DNA from: Paracoccaceae bacterium
GTDB lineage: Bacteria; Pseudomonadota; Alphaproteobacteria; Rhodobacterales; Rhodobacteraceae
Assembly: GCA_007131685.1 (NCBI GenBank)
Contig: SLQD01000203.1
Span: 1 to 36,629 of the forward strand
Length of the DNA stretch: 36,629 nt
Direction of reading: 5' to 3'
Made by a program: the position numbers and the translations under genes. Positions 20,247 through 34,260 of this stretch are shown here, piece after piece (positions within the stretch are counted from its first letter, which is position 1; each line of letters starts with the position of its first letter). The notes beneath the pieces were generated by a model, which did not search any database, was not told the origin of the DNA, and saw only the letters and a program-made list of their open reading frames with translations.

Positions 20247-21629
20247 TCACAGCGGCGCCGGAATGCTCAGCATCCAGGCCGCCATGCCGAAATAGATCAG
20301 CACCCCGCAGATATCGGCAAGCGACGTGACCAGCGGCGCGGAGGCCGTCGCCGGGTCGAACTCGAGCCGCGAAAGCACGAACGGCAACGACATGCCGATC
20401 AGGCTGCCCACGATCACGACGATCACCATCGTCAGGGAGACGACCGTCGCGATATCGGCGCCGCCGCGCCACAGCCCGATCCCGGCGATCGCCACCGCCA
20501 TGGTCAGGCCGAGGGCCGTCGCCACGAGGATCTCGCGCCCGAGCATCCGGCCCCAGTCGCCGATATGCACATCCCCCGTCGCGAGCGAGCGGATCATCAG
20601 CGTCGCCGCCTGCGCGCCGGCGTTCCCGCTCGAGGCGATCAGCAGCGGCAGGAAGAACAGCAGCGGCAGATGCGCGGAGATGACCTCCTCGAAATGGGCG
20701 ATGCCGGCGCCCGAGAAGAGGTTGCCGAACACCAGCAGAACCAGCCACATCACCCGCTTCTGATAGAGCAGCCTTAGCGGCGCGTCGCGGATCGACATGG
20801 TGATGTCCTGAACGCCGCCGGTCTTCTGGAAGGCGAGGTTGGTCTCCTCCTCGGCAACGTCCATGGCGTCGTCATAGGTCACGATCCCGGCGAGCTTCTC
20901 GCCGCCATTGATCACCGGCAGCGCCAGAAGGTCGTATTTGGCGATCATGCCCACCGCCTCCTCGCGCGGGGCGTCGGCGGTGATGAAGGGCGGATCGCGG
21001 CGCATCACCTTCTCGACGCGCGTGCCCGGCGGGGCGACGATCATGTCGCGCAGGCTGACCGTGCCGACGAGCTTGCGATCCGCGTCGATGACATAGGAGT
21101 GATAGATCGTCTCCGAATCCGGCGCGATGTCGCGCAGGTGCTCGAGCGCCTGGCTGACCGTCAGATGCGGCGGGATCGTCGCGTAGTCCGAGGTCATCAC
21201 CGCGCCGACGGTGTCCTCCTCGTAAGCGGCGAGACGGCGCAGATCCTCGCGCTCGGCCTGGGCGAGGCCAGGCAGCAGGACATGCTGCTGCGCCTCGGAG
21301 AGTTCCGAGAAAAGGTCCGCGCGCTCGTCATGGGGCATCGCCTCGAAGATGCGCGCCATGTCGCGGCGGCTGAGCGCGGTTTCGGCCATTTCGACCTGGG
21401 TCTCATGGTCGAAATAGCCGAAAAGCGTGCCCTGGCGGTCATGCGGCAGCAAGAGCAGGACCTTCGCGATCCGCTCGGGCGGCATGTCGGCGAGCAGCGC
21501 CGCGATATCGGCGGAATGCTCGTCGGCGAGGGCGCGGCGGATGCCGTCGCTATCGCCGGCCTCGAGCATGTCGAGCAGCTCCCGGGCGGTGAGCTCGCGG
21601 GTTTCGTCGCGGGTTTCGATGTCGGTCAT
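20247..21629 (-). CDS. mgtE: Magnesium transporter MgtE
   Basis: 460 aa; N domain, CBS pair (VGAVMTSDYATIPPHLTVSQALEHLR) and TM domain (SSGNAGAQAATLMIRSLATGDV). Confidence 0.95.
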   Translation of the reverse strand: MTDIETRDETRELTARELLDMLEAGDSDGIRRALADEHSADIAALLADMPPERIAKVLLLLPHDRQGTLFGYFDHETQVEMAETALSRRDMARIFEAMPHDERADLFSELSEAQQHVLLPGLAQAEREDLRRLAAYEEDTVGAVMTSDYATIPPHLTVSQALEHLRDIAPDSETIYHSYVIDADRKLVGTVSLRDMIVAPPGTRVEKVMRRDPPFITADAPREEAVGMIAKYDLLALPVINGGEKLAGIVTYDDAMDVAEEETNLAFQKTGGVQDITMSIRDAPLRLLYQKRVMWLVLLVFGNLFSGAGIAHFEEVISAHLPLLFFLPLLIASSGNAGAQAATLMIRSLATGDVHIGDWGRMLGREILVATALGLTMAVAIAGIGLWRGGADIATVVSLTMVIVVIVGSLIGMSLPFVLSRLEFDPATASAPLVTSLADICGVLIYFGMAAWMLSIPAPL

Positions 21630-21639
21630 GGCCGTTGCT

Positions 21640-21668
21640 CCGGCTGATGGGGCACACCCATCGGCCGG
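21640..21668 (-). promoter_or_regulatory. Hairpin in the mgtE 5' leader overlapping the putative SD
   Basis: CCGGC-T-GATGGG-gcaca-CCCATC-G-GCCGG (plus strand) is 10 nt upstream of the mgtE ATG; on the minus strand its 3' arm (GCCGG) runs into GGAG. Confidence 0.45.
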
Positions 21669-21934
21669 CGCGGGCGATCAGCGTCGGCTGGGGTGGACCC
21701 TGTCTTCGATTGCTCCGGCGCGGGTCGCGTCCTGCGCGGCGGCGGGGGCGACCCTGCACCTACTATCGTCGTCCACCTTGTCCTCCGATGATGACAGGGC
21801 CGCGCCGATCGCGGCGCCTGCAGACTGCAGGGCAGGTATCGGCGCGCCCCCGGCCTGTCAAGCGCGCACAAGCCGCTTTCGGTCGCCCGCGCAAGCGCCT
21901 AGTCTGGCGCGGCTTTCAGGTGACACATGGCGCC

Positions 21935-23110
21935 ATGACCGAACCATCCACTCCCGCCCCCGCCGAGGCGCGCGCCAAGGGCCGCGCCACATGGGCGGGA
22001 TTCGCGGTCAACCTGCCGCTCGCGCTCGTCAAGATCGTGACGGGGGCGCTTGCGGGCAGCTCGGCGCTGGTGGCTGACGGGGTGCATTCGCTGGCCGACA
22101 CGGCGTCCGATGTCACCGTGCTGTGGGCGCTGGGGCATTCGGCGCGCGGGCCGGATGCCGAGCATCCCTACGGGCACGGCCGATTCGAGACGCTCGCCAC
22201 GCTCGCGGTGGCGGCCGCACTGCTGCTCACGGCGGCCGGGATTGCCTGGGACGCGGCGCTGCGGCTGATGGCACCGGGGGCGATCGCGGCGCCGGGGGCG
22301 CTGGCGCTCGTGGTGGCGGGGGTGTCGATCGCGCTCAAGGAGGGGCTCTATCACTACACGGTGCGGGTGGGCCGGCGCACCGGCTCGGCGCTGATCGTGG
22401 CCAATGCGTGGCATCACCGCTCGGATGCGCTGTCCTCGGTGGTTGCTCTGATCGGGATCGCGGCGGCGATGGCGGGGCTGGCGGCGGCGGATGCGCTCGC
22501 CGCGGCGGTGATCGCGGCGATGCTGCTGCGCGTGGCCTGGGCGCATGGCCGCCCGGCAGTCGACGAACTCGTCGACAGCCAGCATGACGCGCAGACGCGG
22601 CGCGAACTCGCGCGCCGGCTGCTGGAATGCCCCGGCGTCGAGGGAGTGCGCGAGCTGCGGCTGCGCCAGCACGGCGCCGAGGCGGTGGCCGATGGCAGCA
22701 TCCTCGTCGATCCGGAGATCACCATCACCGAGGGCCACCGCATTGCCGAGGCCGCCCGCGCGCACGCCATCGCCGCGCTGCCCGCGCTCTCGCAGCTGGT
22801 GCTGCATGTCGAGCCGGCGGGCCATCACGACGGCTACGGCGCCACCCGCGCACCGCTGCGCGACCAGATCGAGGGCGAGCTGCGCGCCCATCTCGCACGG
22901 ATGCCCGCGATCACCGAGATCGACGCGATCCGGCTCGGCTATTTCGACGCCGGTATCGATGTCGAGATCATTGCCCGGCTCGCGGACCCGGCCGCGCAGG
23001 ACCGGATTGAGGCCGAGCTCGAGTCCGGGCTGCGCCGCGCGCTGCCGGGACTGGGCCGACTGCGGCTGCACCTGGCCTCGGCTCAGGCGTCGAGCTCGGT
23101 GTCCCAGTAG
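21935..23110 (+). CDS. Cation diffusion facilitator family transporter
   Basis: 391 aa; NLPLALVKIVTGALAGSSALVADGVHSLADTASDVTVLWAL; HPYGHGRFETLATL; NAWHHRSDALSSVVALIG. Confidence 0.93.
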   Translation: MTEPSTPAPAEARAKGRATWAGFAVNLPLALVKIVTGALAGSSALVADGVHSLADTASDVTVLWALGHSARGPDAEHPYGHGRFETLATLAVAAALLLTAAGIAWDAALRLMAPGAIAAPGALALVVAGVSIALKEGLYHYTVRVGRRTGSALIVANAWHHRSDALSSVVALIGIAAAMAGLAAADALAAAVIAAMLLRVAWAHGRPAVDELVDSQHDAQTRRELARRLLECPGVEGVRELRLRQHGAEAVADGSILVDPEITITEGHRIAEAARAHAIAALPALSQLVLHVEPAGHHDGYGATRAPLRDQIEGELRAHLARMPAITEIDAIRLGYFDAGIDVEIIARLADPAAQDRIEAELESGLRRALPGLGRLRLHLASAQASSSVSQ

Positions 23111-23667
23111 AGGAAATCGAGCCAGCTTTCGTGCAGATAGTTGGGCGGGAACTTGCGCCCGAGATTGCGCAGCTCCTCCGGATCGGGCCGGCGCGGCGGG
23201 CGGCGCAAACTGAGGCCGGACTGGCGCAGCGTCTTCGAGCCCTTGCGAAGATTGCACGGCGCGCAGGCGGCCACGACATTGGACCAGCTCGTGCGCCCGC
23301 CCCGCGCGCGGGGGAGCACATGATCGAAGGTCAGATCGCGCACCGCGCCGCAATACTGGCATGCGAACTCGTCGCGCAGGAACAGGTTGAACCGGGTGAA
23401 GGCGGCACGCCTGAGCGGCCTGACATAGTCGCGCAGCACCACGACCGAGGGAATGCGGATATGCAGGCGCGGACTGCGCACCACCTCGTCATACTCGGCG
23501 AGGATATCGACCCGGTCCAGCCAGGCCGCCTTCACGGCCTCCTGCCAGGGCCACAGCGAGAGCGGATAGTAGGACAGCGGCCGGTAATCGGCGTTGAGCA
23601 CCAGCGCCGGGAAATGCCGGGTCCCGGCCGGATCCCGCACGAAGCTGGTTCGAAAATCCGTCTGCAT
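23083..23667 (-). CDS. HNH endonuclease family protein
   Basis: FACQYCGAVRDLTFDHVLPRARGGRTSWSNVVAACAPCNLRKGSKT, a classic HNH with CxxC pairs; ATG at 23667 chosen. Confidence 0.92.
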   Translation of the reverse strand: MQTDFRTSFVRDPAGTRHFPALVLNADYRPLSYYPLSLWPWQEAVKAAWLDRVDILAEYDEVVRSPRLHIRIPSVVVLRDYVRPLRRAAFTRFNLFLRDEFACQYCGAVRDLTFDHVLPRARGGRTSWSNVVAACAPCNLRKGSKTLRQSGLSLRRPPRRPDPEELRNLGRKFPPNYLHESWLDFLYWDTELDA

Positions 23668-23745
23668 CGACGCGCAACCCCTTTCCGTGCCACTTTCGCG
23701 GCCGGTTGCGCAGCTGCGAGCCGCACGCGTCCGGCCCTCTCGGAA

Positions 23746-23787
23746 ACTATATCTCGGCTTTGCAGCCTGGCAAGCTCTCAATATAGT
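23746..23787. promoter_or_regulatory. Overlapping divergent promoters (hnh minus / VOC plus)
   Basis: Plus: TTTGCA (23759-64)-17 bp-TATAGT (23782-87). Minus: TTGCCA (23773-68)-16 bp-TATAGT (23751-46). Confidence 0.45.
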
Positions 23788-23841
23788 GATCCGTGCAGCC
23801 TCTGCGGCACCTCTGGCATCGCAACGCGACAGGATGATGAC

Positions 23842-24261
23842 ATGACGCCCCCGCCCCTGTCCCATATCCTCGAGGCGGCGGTCTATGCCGAGGATCTCGA
23901 CGCCGCCGAGGCGTTCTATGGCGGCGTTCTCGGGCTCGAACGCATCAGCCGGGTCAGCGACCGGCATGTCTTCTTCCGGCTGGGCAGCGGCGTGGTGCTT
24001 GTCTTCAACCCCGCGCTCACCGCCGAGCCGCCCGCCAACCCGAAGCTGCCGGTGCCGCCGCACGGCGCGCACGGGCCCGGGCATCTGTGCCTCGCCGCCG
24101 AGCGGGCCGAGATCGATGGCTGGCGCGCGCATCTGGAGGCGGCGGGTGTCGCCATCGAGGCCGATTTCGAATGGCCGCACGGCGCGCGCTCGATCTATTT
24201 TCGCGATCCGGCGGGCAACTCGCTCGAGATCGCCGAGCCGGCGCTGTGGTCTCCCGGATAA
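23842..24261 (+). CDS. VOC family protein (glyoxalase-like)
   Basis: MTPPPLSHILEAAVYAEDLDAAEAFYGGVLGLERISRVSDRHVFFRLGSGVVLVFNP...SIYFRDPAGNSLEIAEPALW. Confidence 0.9.
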   Translation: MTPPPLSHILEAAVYAEDLDAAEAFYGGVLGLERISRVSDRHVFFRLGSGVVLVFNPALTAEPPANPKLPVPPHGAHGPGHLCLAAERAEIDGWRAHLEAAGVAIEADFEWPHGARSIYFRDPAGNSLEIAEPALWSPG

Positions 24262-24318
24262 CTTGCGGCCCGGCGCATGGCGCACTAACAGGCGGCCATC
24301 CAAGGAAAGGGCCCGCCG

Positions 24319-25626
<1,308 letters not shown>

Positions 25627-25682
25627 CTCGGCCTTAACCCGGGCGCCGCCATGCTGCGCGCAAACGGGGTGCGAGGACAGGC

Positions 25683-26717
25683 ATGACGAGGGCGCAGGCG
25701 GCCGCGGCCCGGCTCAGCGGGCAGGAAAAGGCCGCGATCATCGTGCGGCTGCTGATCGAGCAGGATGTGCGCGTGCCGCTCGCGCAGATGCCCGAGCATC
25801 TGCAGGCCGCGCTGACCGAGCAGTTCGGCAGCATGCGCATGGTCGACCGTGACACGCTCGCCGCGGTGATCGAGGAATTCGCCGGCCGGCTCGACGCGGT
25901 CGGACTCGCCTTTCCCGGCGAGCTCGACGGCGCGCTGTCGATGCTCGACGGTCATATCAGCCCCACCGCCGCCGATCGCCTGCGCCGGCTCGCCGGGGTG
26001 AGCGGCAAGGCCGATCCCTGGGAGCGGATCTGCGCGCTCGAGGCCGGGCGGCTCCTGCCGATCCTTGAGGGCGAGAGCGCCGAGGTCTGCGCGGTGGTGC
26101 TCTCCAAGCTGCCGGTGTCGCGCGCCGCCGAACTCCTGCGCGAGCTCGCCGGGGGCAAGGCGCGGCGTGTCGCGCAGGCCGTCTCGCGCACCGGCGACAT
26201 CGACCCCGAGACCGTGCGCCGCATCGGAATGGCAATCCTCGGCCAGATCGACGCGCAAAAGCCGCGCGCCTTTGCCCCGCCCGCGGCCGAGCGCATCGGC
26301 GCAATCCTCAATGTCACCCCGAGCGAGACCCGCGACGATCTGCTCGCGCAGCTCGATGCCGATGACGCACCCTTCGCGCAGGCGGTGCGCAAGTCGATCT
26401 TCACCTTCGAGCATATCCCCGGGCGCATCCGGCCCGGCGACATCGCGCAGATCGTCCGCGCCGTCGATCAGCGCGAGCTCGTCACCGCCCTGGCCGCGGC
26501 CCGGACGGCGGGCGGGGCCCGCGCCGAAGCGGCCGAGATGCTGCTCGACGGCGTCTCGGCGCGCATGGCCGACGCGCTGCGCGACGAGGTGGAAACCCGC
26601 GGCCCCGTCCGCGCCGCCGATGGCGAGGCGGCGATGAACGCCGTCGCCGACGCGATTCGCGAGCTCGCAGATGCGGGCGAGCTGACCTTCCGCGATCCCG
26701 AGGCCGAGCCGGAATAG
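25683..26717 (+). CDS. FliG-family protein (divergent flagellar motor switch paralog)
   Basis: 344 aa; FliG middle/C-domain pattern (VVLSKLPVSRAAELLREL; FTFEHIPGRIRPGDIAQIVRAVDQRELVTALAAA; GVSARMADALRDEVETRGPVRAADGEAAMNAVADAIRELADAGEL). Confidence 0.72.
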   Translation: MTRAQAAAARLSGQEKAAIIVRLLIEQDVRVPLAQMPEHLQAALTEQFGSMRMVDRDTLAAVIEEFAGRLDAVGLAFPGELDGALSMLDGHISPTAADRLRRLAGVSGKADPWERICALEAGRLLPILEGESAEVCAVVLSKLPVSRAAELLRELAGGKARRVAQAVSRTGDIDPETVRRIGMAILGQIDAQKPRAFAPPAAERIGAILNVTPSETRDDLLAQLDADDAPFAQAVRKSIFTFEHIPGRIRPGDIAQIVRAVDQRELVTALAAARTAGGARAEAAEMLLDGVSARMADALRDEVETRGPVRAADGEAAMNAVADAIRELADAGELTFRDPEAEPE

Positions 26718-26979
26718 ATGCCGCCCAAGCCGGCGCGCCCGGGCGCATCTTGTGAAGGCTCGGCGATGGCACGGGCCGGAGCCGAACGCGCCGGCGCGCG
26801 GCGCACCGGCTGCGCGAAGCGCCGCGTGTCGCGGGGGCCGCGATGGCCGGGCGAGAGGGCGCCGGAGGTTTCGCGCGCGCCCCGCCCGCCCGGCGCATGG
26901 CTGGACGGCGCCCGAACCGCCCGTTATGGCGATACTGGCGGGCGCGCCACGTCCGGCGCCGGCTGGGAGCGACACGCAG

Positions 26980-27873
26980 ATGAGAGTGCCGAGGGACGAT
27001 TACGGCCACGGGCTGCGCGACCGGATCGAGGACGGGTTGCTCGCCGCGGCGATCTGTGCGGCGCAACGGCTGCCCTATGAGCGCCGCGTGCCCTTTATGG
27101 GCGCGCTCACCGCCCGCGTGATCGCCCCGGCCGCCGGCTACCGCAAGCGCATCCGCGAGAATCTGGCGCTTGTCTGCCCCGACCTGCCCGCGCGCGAGGT
27201 CGCGCGGCTGTGCCGGGCGGTGCCGGACAATCTGGGCCGCAGCCTGATCGAGATCTTCTCGCCCGGCGAGCTGGCCGAGCGCGCGCGCCGCACGCCGGTC
27301 GGCGGCCCCGGTCTGGAGGTGCTCGACGCCGCGACCGTGGCGGGGCGGCCGGCGGTGCTGGTGACGGGCCATATCGGAAATTACGATGTCGCGCGGGCAG
27401 CGCTGAGCGCGCGCGGTCACCGCGTGGGCGCGCTCTACAAGCCGATGCGCAACCGGTATTTCAACGCCCGCTACCTGCGCGCCATCTCCCAGATCGACAC
27501 CCCGCTCTTCGCCCGCAGCCGCGAAGGTCTGGCGCGGATGATGCGCTTCCTGCGCGATGGCGGCATGCCCTGCATCGTGCTCGACCAGCGCATCGCGCGC
27601 GGGGCGAAGCTGCGGTTTTTCGGGCATGAAGCGCGCACGGCGCTCTCGGCGGCGGAACTCGCGCTGCGCTTCGACGCGCCGCTGGTGCCGGGCTACGCGA
27701 TCCGGCGCCCCGACGGGCTGGAATTCGACATCATCATCGAGGCCCCGATCCCGCACGGCGATCCGCAATCCATGACGCAGGCGCTCAATGACAGCCTCGA
27801 GGCGCAGGTGCGCCGGCACATGGATCAGTGGCTGTGGACGCATCGGCGCTGGAAGCGCGCCGGGCCTCACTGA
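26980..27873 (+). CDS. Lysophospholipid/lauroyl acyltransferase family protein (LpxL/HtrB-like)
   Basis: MRVPRDDYGHGLRDRIEDGLLAAAICAAQRLPYERRVPFMGALTARVIAPAAGYRKRIRENLALVCPDLP...VTGHIGNYDVARAAL (HxxxxD variant)...VLDQRIARGAKLRFFG. Confidence 0.87.
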   Translation: MRVPRDDYGHGLRDRIEDGLLAAAICAAQRLPYERRVPFMGALTARVIAPAAGYRKRIRENLALVCPDLPAREVARLCRAVPDNLGRSLIEIFSPGELAERARRTPVGGPGLEVLDAATVAGRPAVLVTGHIGNYDVARAALSARGHRVGALYKPMRNRYFNARYLRAISQIDTPLFARSREGLARMMRFLRDGGMPCIVLDQRIARGAKLRFFGHEARTALSAAELALRFDAPLVPGYAIRRPDGLEFDIIIEAPIPHGDPQSMTQALNDSLEAQVRRHMDQWLWTHRRWKRAGPH

Positions 27874-28583
27874 ACCGGGCGGGCCGATCCCAGGATGCGC
27901 CCCTGCCCGGCACGCTGCACGAAGACGGCGGCCTGCGCGTCGCGCGCGACATCCAGCGCGAGGTCGAGGTTCGAGCGCCCGTCCCAGCGCTCGACGATCT
28001 CGAGGCGGGTGACGACATTGGCATAGGTGACATCGCGGCCCTCGTTCTCGCCCGCCTCGATGGTCACGTGTCGCCGCGGGATATACTCCACGAGCTTGAC
28101 GTCGAGCGGCTCCGGAATCGCCAGCAGGGACTCGGCGGCGAGGTGCAGCGTCGTCGGGTCACGGCGCTCGAGCGAGACGCGCACCGCCGGCGCCTGCGCG
28201 CGTACCCGCCGGATCGCATCCACGACCCGCATCACGCGATTGCCCTTCACCCGCTCGATCCCGCCGATGACCATCTCCGGGGTGTAGACCTTGCTCGATG
28301 CCGCGGCGAGCGCGTAGCGACGCTGCCGGTCGGTGAATTCGGGCTTGGCGAAGCTGTCGGTCCAGCCGATGTAATCCCAGTAATCGACATGCAGCCCGAG
28401 GGCGATCACGTCATCCCGCGCGGCGAGTTCCTCGAGGAAGCGGTCGGCGGGCGGACACGCGGCGCAGCCCTGCGAGGTGAACAGTTCGACCACCACGGGG
28501 GCGGTCTCGGCCCGGGCCTGGGGCGCGCAGAGCCAGCCGACCAGCCCCGACATCACCACCGCCGCGATCATCACCCGGTTCAT
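27867..28583 (-). CDS. DUF1223 domain-containing thioredoxin-like secreted protein
   Basis: MNRVMIAAVVMSGLVGWLCAPQARAETAPVVVELFTSQGCAACPPADRFLEELAARDDVIALGLHVDYWDYIGWTDSFA. Confidence 0.9.
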   Translation of the reverse strand: MNRVMIAAVVMSGLVGWLCAPQARAETAPVVVELFTSQGCAACPPADRFLEELAARDDVIALGLHVDYWDYIGWTDSFAKPEFTDRQRRYALAAASSKVYTPEMVIGGIERVKGNRVMRVVDAIRRVRAQAPAVRVSLERRDPTTLHLAAESLLAIPEPLDVKLVEYIPRRHVTIEAGENEGRDVTYANVVTRLEIVERWDGRSNLDLALDVARDAQAAVFVQRAGQGRILGSARPVQ

Positions 28584-28710
28584 CCGCAAGACGCCTCGCT
28601 TTCGTTGCCAGCACCGCTTAGCCTTAGCGGCTGGATTCGGCCAATCAAGGTTTAGCGAGATCGCGCAGGACGATCGCCCAGGAGGCGTTGCCATGCGGCA
28701 CTCCGGCAAA

Positions 28711-28738
28711 TTTGTGCACAACGGTATACTGTTTGTGC
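28711..28738. promoter_or_regulatory. acnA upstream element: 10-bp palindrome TTGTGCACAA, TATACT, and a second TTTGTGC
   Basis: tTTGTGCACAAcggTATACTgTTTGTGC read directly, about 80-105 bp upstream of the acnA ATG. Confidence 0.4.
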
Positions 28739-28817
28739 CGTTTCCCCTTGATCGCCGCGCCCGGATACGCCATGTCACCGGCAACCCCACCCATGACACC
28801 GTGAGGGAGGCGACTTC

Positions 28818-31565
<2,748 letters not shown>

Positions 31566-31588
31566 GGGCATCGGCACCGTGACGACGG

Positions 31589-31616
31589 CGCCCGCGGCTT
31601 CGGCCGCGGGCGTTTT
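31589..31616 (+). terminator. Rho-independent terminator after acnA
   Basis: CGCCCGCGGC-TTCG-GCCGCGGGCG-TTTT: perfect 10-bp stem, UUCG tetraloop, U tail. Confidence 0.92.
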
Positions 31617-31661
31617 CGTGCGGGGGTTTTCACCACGGCGCCGCGAGGCTATTTCCCGCCC

Positions 31662-33014
31662 ATGAGCGAGACACTGCACATCATCGGCGGCGGCATGGCC
31701 GGCAGCGAGGCCGCCTGGCAGGCGGCCGAGGCGGGCGTGCCCGTCATCATCCACGAGATGCGCCCCGAGACGGGCACCTTCGCGCATCACACCGGCAACC
31801 TCGCCGAGATGGTGTGCTCCAATTCCTTCCGCTCCGACGATGACGAGCATAACGCCGTGGGCCTGCTGCACTGGGAGATGCGGGCGGCGAACGGACTCGT
31901 GATGGCGATGGCGGACGCGCATGCCCTGCCCGCCGGCGGCGCGCTGGCCGTCGATCGCGAGCCCTTCGCCGAAGCCGTCACCTCGCGGCTGCGCGACCAT
32001 CCCAATGTCTCCGTCGAGACCGGCGAGATCACCGCCCTGCCCGATGACGGCCAGTGGATCATCGCGACCGGCCCGCTGACCTCGGGCGCGCTCGCCGAGG
32101 CGATCCGGGCCGAGACCGGCGCCGAGGCGCTGGCCTTCTTCGATGCCATCGCGCCGATCGTGTATTTCGACAGCATCGACATGTCGCAGGCGTGGTTTCA
32201 GTCGCGCTACGACAAGGGCGAGACGGAGGAACAGCGCACCGCCTATCTCAACTGCCCGATGGACCGCGAGCAATACGAGGCCTTCATCGACGCGCTGCTC
32301 GCCGCCGAGAAGACGGCCTTCAAGCCTGGCGAGACGGCGCAGTATTTCGATGGCTGCCTGCCCATCGAGGTGATGGCCGAGCGCGGGCGCGAGACGTTGC
32401 GCCACGGCCCTATGAAGCCCGTGGGCCTGACGAACCCGCACGCACCGGAGACTAAGCCGCACGCCGTGGTGCAGCTGCGCCGCGACAACGCGCTGGGCAC
32501 GCTGTTCAACATCGTCGGCTTTCAGACCAAGATGAAATACGGCGCCCAGACCGAGGTGCTGCGGCTGATCCCGGGGCTCGAGAATGCGCGCTTCGCCCGG
32601 CTCGGCGGCATTCACCGCAACACCTTCCTGAATGCGCCCACCCTGCTCGACGGCGGGATGCGGCTGCGCTCGCGCCCGCATATCCGCTTTGCCGGGCAGA
32701 TCACCGGCGTCGAGGGCTATGTCGAGAGCGCGGCGATGGGACTCGTCGCGGGGCGGCTCGCCGCCGCAGAGATGCTGGGCCGTCCGGCGGCCACGCCGCC
32801 GCCCGAGACGGCGATGGGCGCGCTCATCAATCACATCACCGGCGGCGCCGACGCCAAGACCTTCCAGCCCATGAACGTCAATTTCGGGCTCTTCCCGCCC
32901 ATCGAGGCGCGCGGCGGGCGCAAGCGGCGGCAGGAGCGCTACAAGGCCTACACCGATCGCGCGAAAGCGGCTTTCAATCAGTGGCTTGCCGCGCAAAGTC
33001 GCGATGCCGCCTGA
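31662..33014 (+). CDS. trmFO: Methylenetetrahydrofolate--tRNA-(uracil-5-)-methyltransferase
   Basis: 450 aa; [55 protein letters not shown]. Confidence 0.97.
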   Translation: MSETLHIIGGGMAGSEAAWQAAEAGVPVIIHEMRPETGTFAHHTGNLAEMVCSNSFRSDDDEHNAVGLLHWEMRAANGLVMAMADAHALPAGGALAVDREPFAEAVTSRLRDHPNVSVETGEITALPDDGQWIIATGPLTSGALAEAIRAETGAEALAFFDAIAPIVYFDSIDMSQAWFQSRYDKGETEEQRTAYLNCPMDREQYEAFIDALLAAEKTAFKPGETAQYFDGCLPIEVMAERGRETLRHGPMKPVGLTNPHAPETKPHAVVQLRRDNALGTLFNIVGFQTKMKYGAQTEVLRLIPGLENARFARLGGIHRNTFLNAPTLLDGGMRLRSRPHIRFAGQITGVEGYVESAAMGLVAGRLAAAEMLGRPAATPPPETAMGALINHITGGADAKTFQPMNVNFGLFPPIEARGGRKRRQERYKAYTDRAKAAFNQWLAAQSRDAA

Positions 33015-33855
33015 AGCTTGCCGCACCCGCTTCGCGCCCTCGCCCACGGGCCTGCTTCATCTCGGCCATGCCTTCTCGGCGCTCACCGCGCAGGCCCGCG
33101 CGGCGGCGGCCGGCGGCGTGATGCTGCTGCGCATCGAGGATATCGACACGCCCCGCTGCAAGCCCGAATTCGAGGCGGCAATCTTTGAGGATCTGCGCTG
33201 GCTCGGGCTTGAGTGGCCGGAGCCGGTGCTGCGCCAGTCGGAAAGGCTGCAACACTACCGCGCCGCTCTCGACAGGCTGATCGCGCAGGAGCTGTGCTAT
33301 CCGTGCCGCTGCACGCGCCGCGACATCCGTGCCGCGCAAGCGGCGCCGCACGGCCCCGCCCCGGCCTATCCGGGCACCTGCCGCGGCCGTTCGATGGCCG
33401 AGGCAGGCCCGCAGGACGCGATCCGGCTCGACATGGCGCGCGCCATCGAGGTTGCCGGTCCGGGGCTCGGCTTCGTGGAGACCGGGCCGGAGCGCGCGGG
33501 GTGGCACGCGCTCGACGCGGCGGCGCTGTGCGGCGGACTCGGCGACGTGGTGCTCGCGCGGCGCGATATCGGCACCTCCTATCACGTCGCTGTGGTCGCG
33601 GACGACGCCGCGCAGGGGATCACCGAGGTGGTGCGCGGCATGGACCTGTTCGATCAGACGCCGCTGCACCGGCTCTTGCAAGCCCTGCTCGGGCTGCCGG
33701 CGCCGGTCTGGCATCATCACCGGCTGATCCGCGACGCGGATGGGCGCCGGCTCGCCAAGCGCGACGATGCCCGCGCGATCCGCCGCTACCGCGCCGAGGG
33801 ATGGACGCCCGAGCGCCTGCGCGCGCGGCTCGGCCTCATGTCACCGGCGCCATGA
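33004..33855 (+). CDS. gluQRS: Glutamyl-Q tRNA(Asp) synthetase
   Basis: [23 protein letters not shown]...[34 protein letters not shown]...[11 protein letters not shown]; short class I GluRS-like without anticodon-binding domain. Confidence 0.93.
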   Translation: MPPEACRTRFAPSPTGLLHLGHAFSALTAQARAAAAGGVMLLRIEDIDTPRCKPEFEAAIFEDLRWLGLEWPEPVLRQSERLQHYRAALDRLIAQELCYPCRCTRRDIRAAQAAPHGPAPAYPGTCRGRSMAEAGPQDAIRLDMARAIEVAGPGLGFVETGPERAGWHALDAAALCGGLGDVVLARRDIGTSYHVAVVADDAAQGITEVVRGMDLFDQTPLHRLLQALLGLPAPVWHHHRLIRDADGRRLAKRDDARAIRRYRAEGWTPERLRARLGLMSPAP

Positions 33856-34195
33856 TCTCAACCTCGCCACCGTCGCGGATCGCGGTGTAGAAGCAGCTCC
33901 GGCGGCCGGTGTGACAGGCCGGGCCGGTCTGTTCGATACGCGCGAGCAGGCAGTCGCGGTCGCAGTCGATGCGCATCTCGTGCAGCTTCTGGACATGGCC
34001 GCTCGTCTCGCCCTTGACCCAGAAGGCCTGCCGCGAGCGCGACCAGTAGGTCATCCGCCCGCTCTCCAGCGTGCGCGCCACCGCCTCGGCATTCATCCAC
34101 GCCATCATCAGCACCTCGCCGGAGGCGTGATCCTGCGCGATCACGGGAACGAGTCCGTCCGCGTCGTATTGCAGGGTTGCCGGATCGAATATCAT
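33836..34195 (-). CDS. hisI: Phosphoribosyl-AMP cyclohydrolase
   Basis: 119 aa; [67 protein letters not shown]. Confidence 0.96.
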   Translation of the reverse strand: MIFDPATLQYDADGLVPVIAQDHASGEVLMMAWMNAEAVARTLESGRMTYWSRSRQAFWVKGETSGHVQKLHEMRIDCDRDCLLARIEQTGPACHTGRRSCFYTAIRDGGEVEIMAPVT

Positions 34196-34260
34196 GCCGC
34201 TATCCTTTTCACAGCCGCGCCACCGCCCTAGGTAACGGCAGGCAGCGATGGGGGAAAGAC

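Noticed and set aside
21630-21871. Known Mg2+ riboswitch (M-box) upstream of mgtE
   Set aside because: I could not find the conserved M-box core by eye; only the local hairpin and uORF features are supported.
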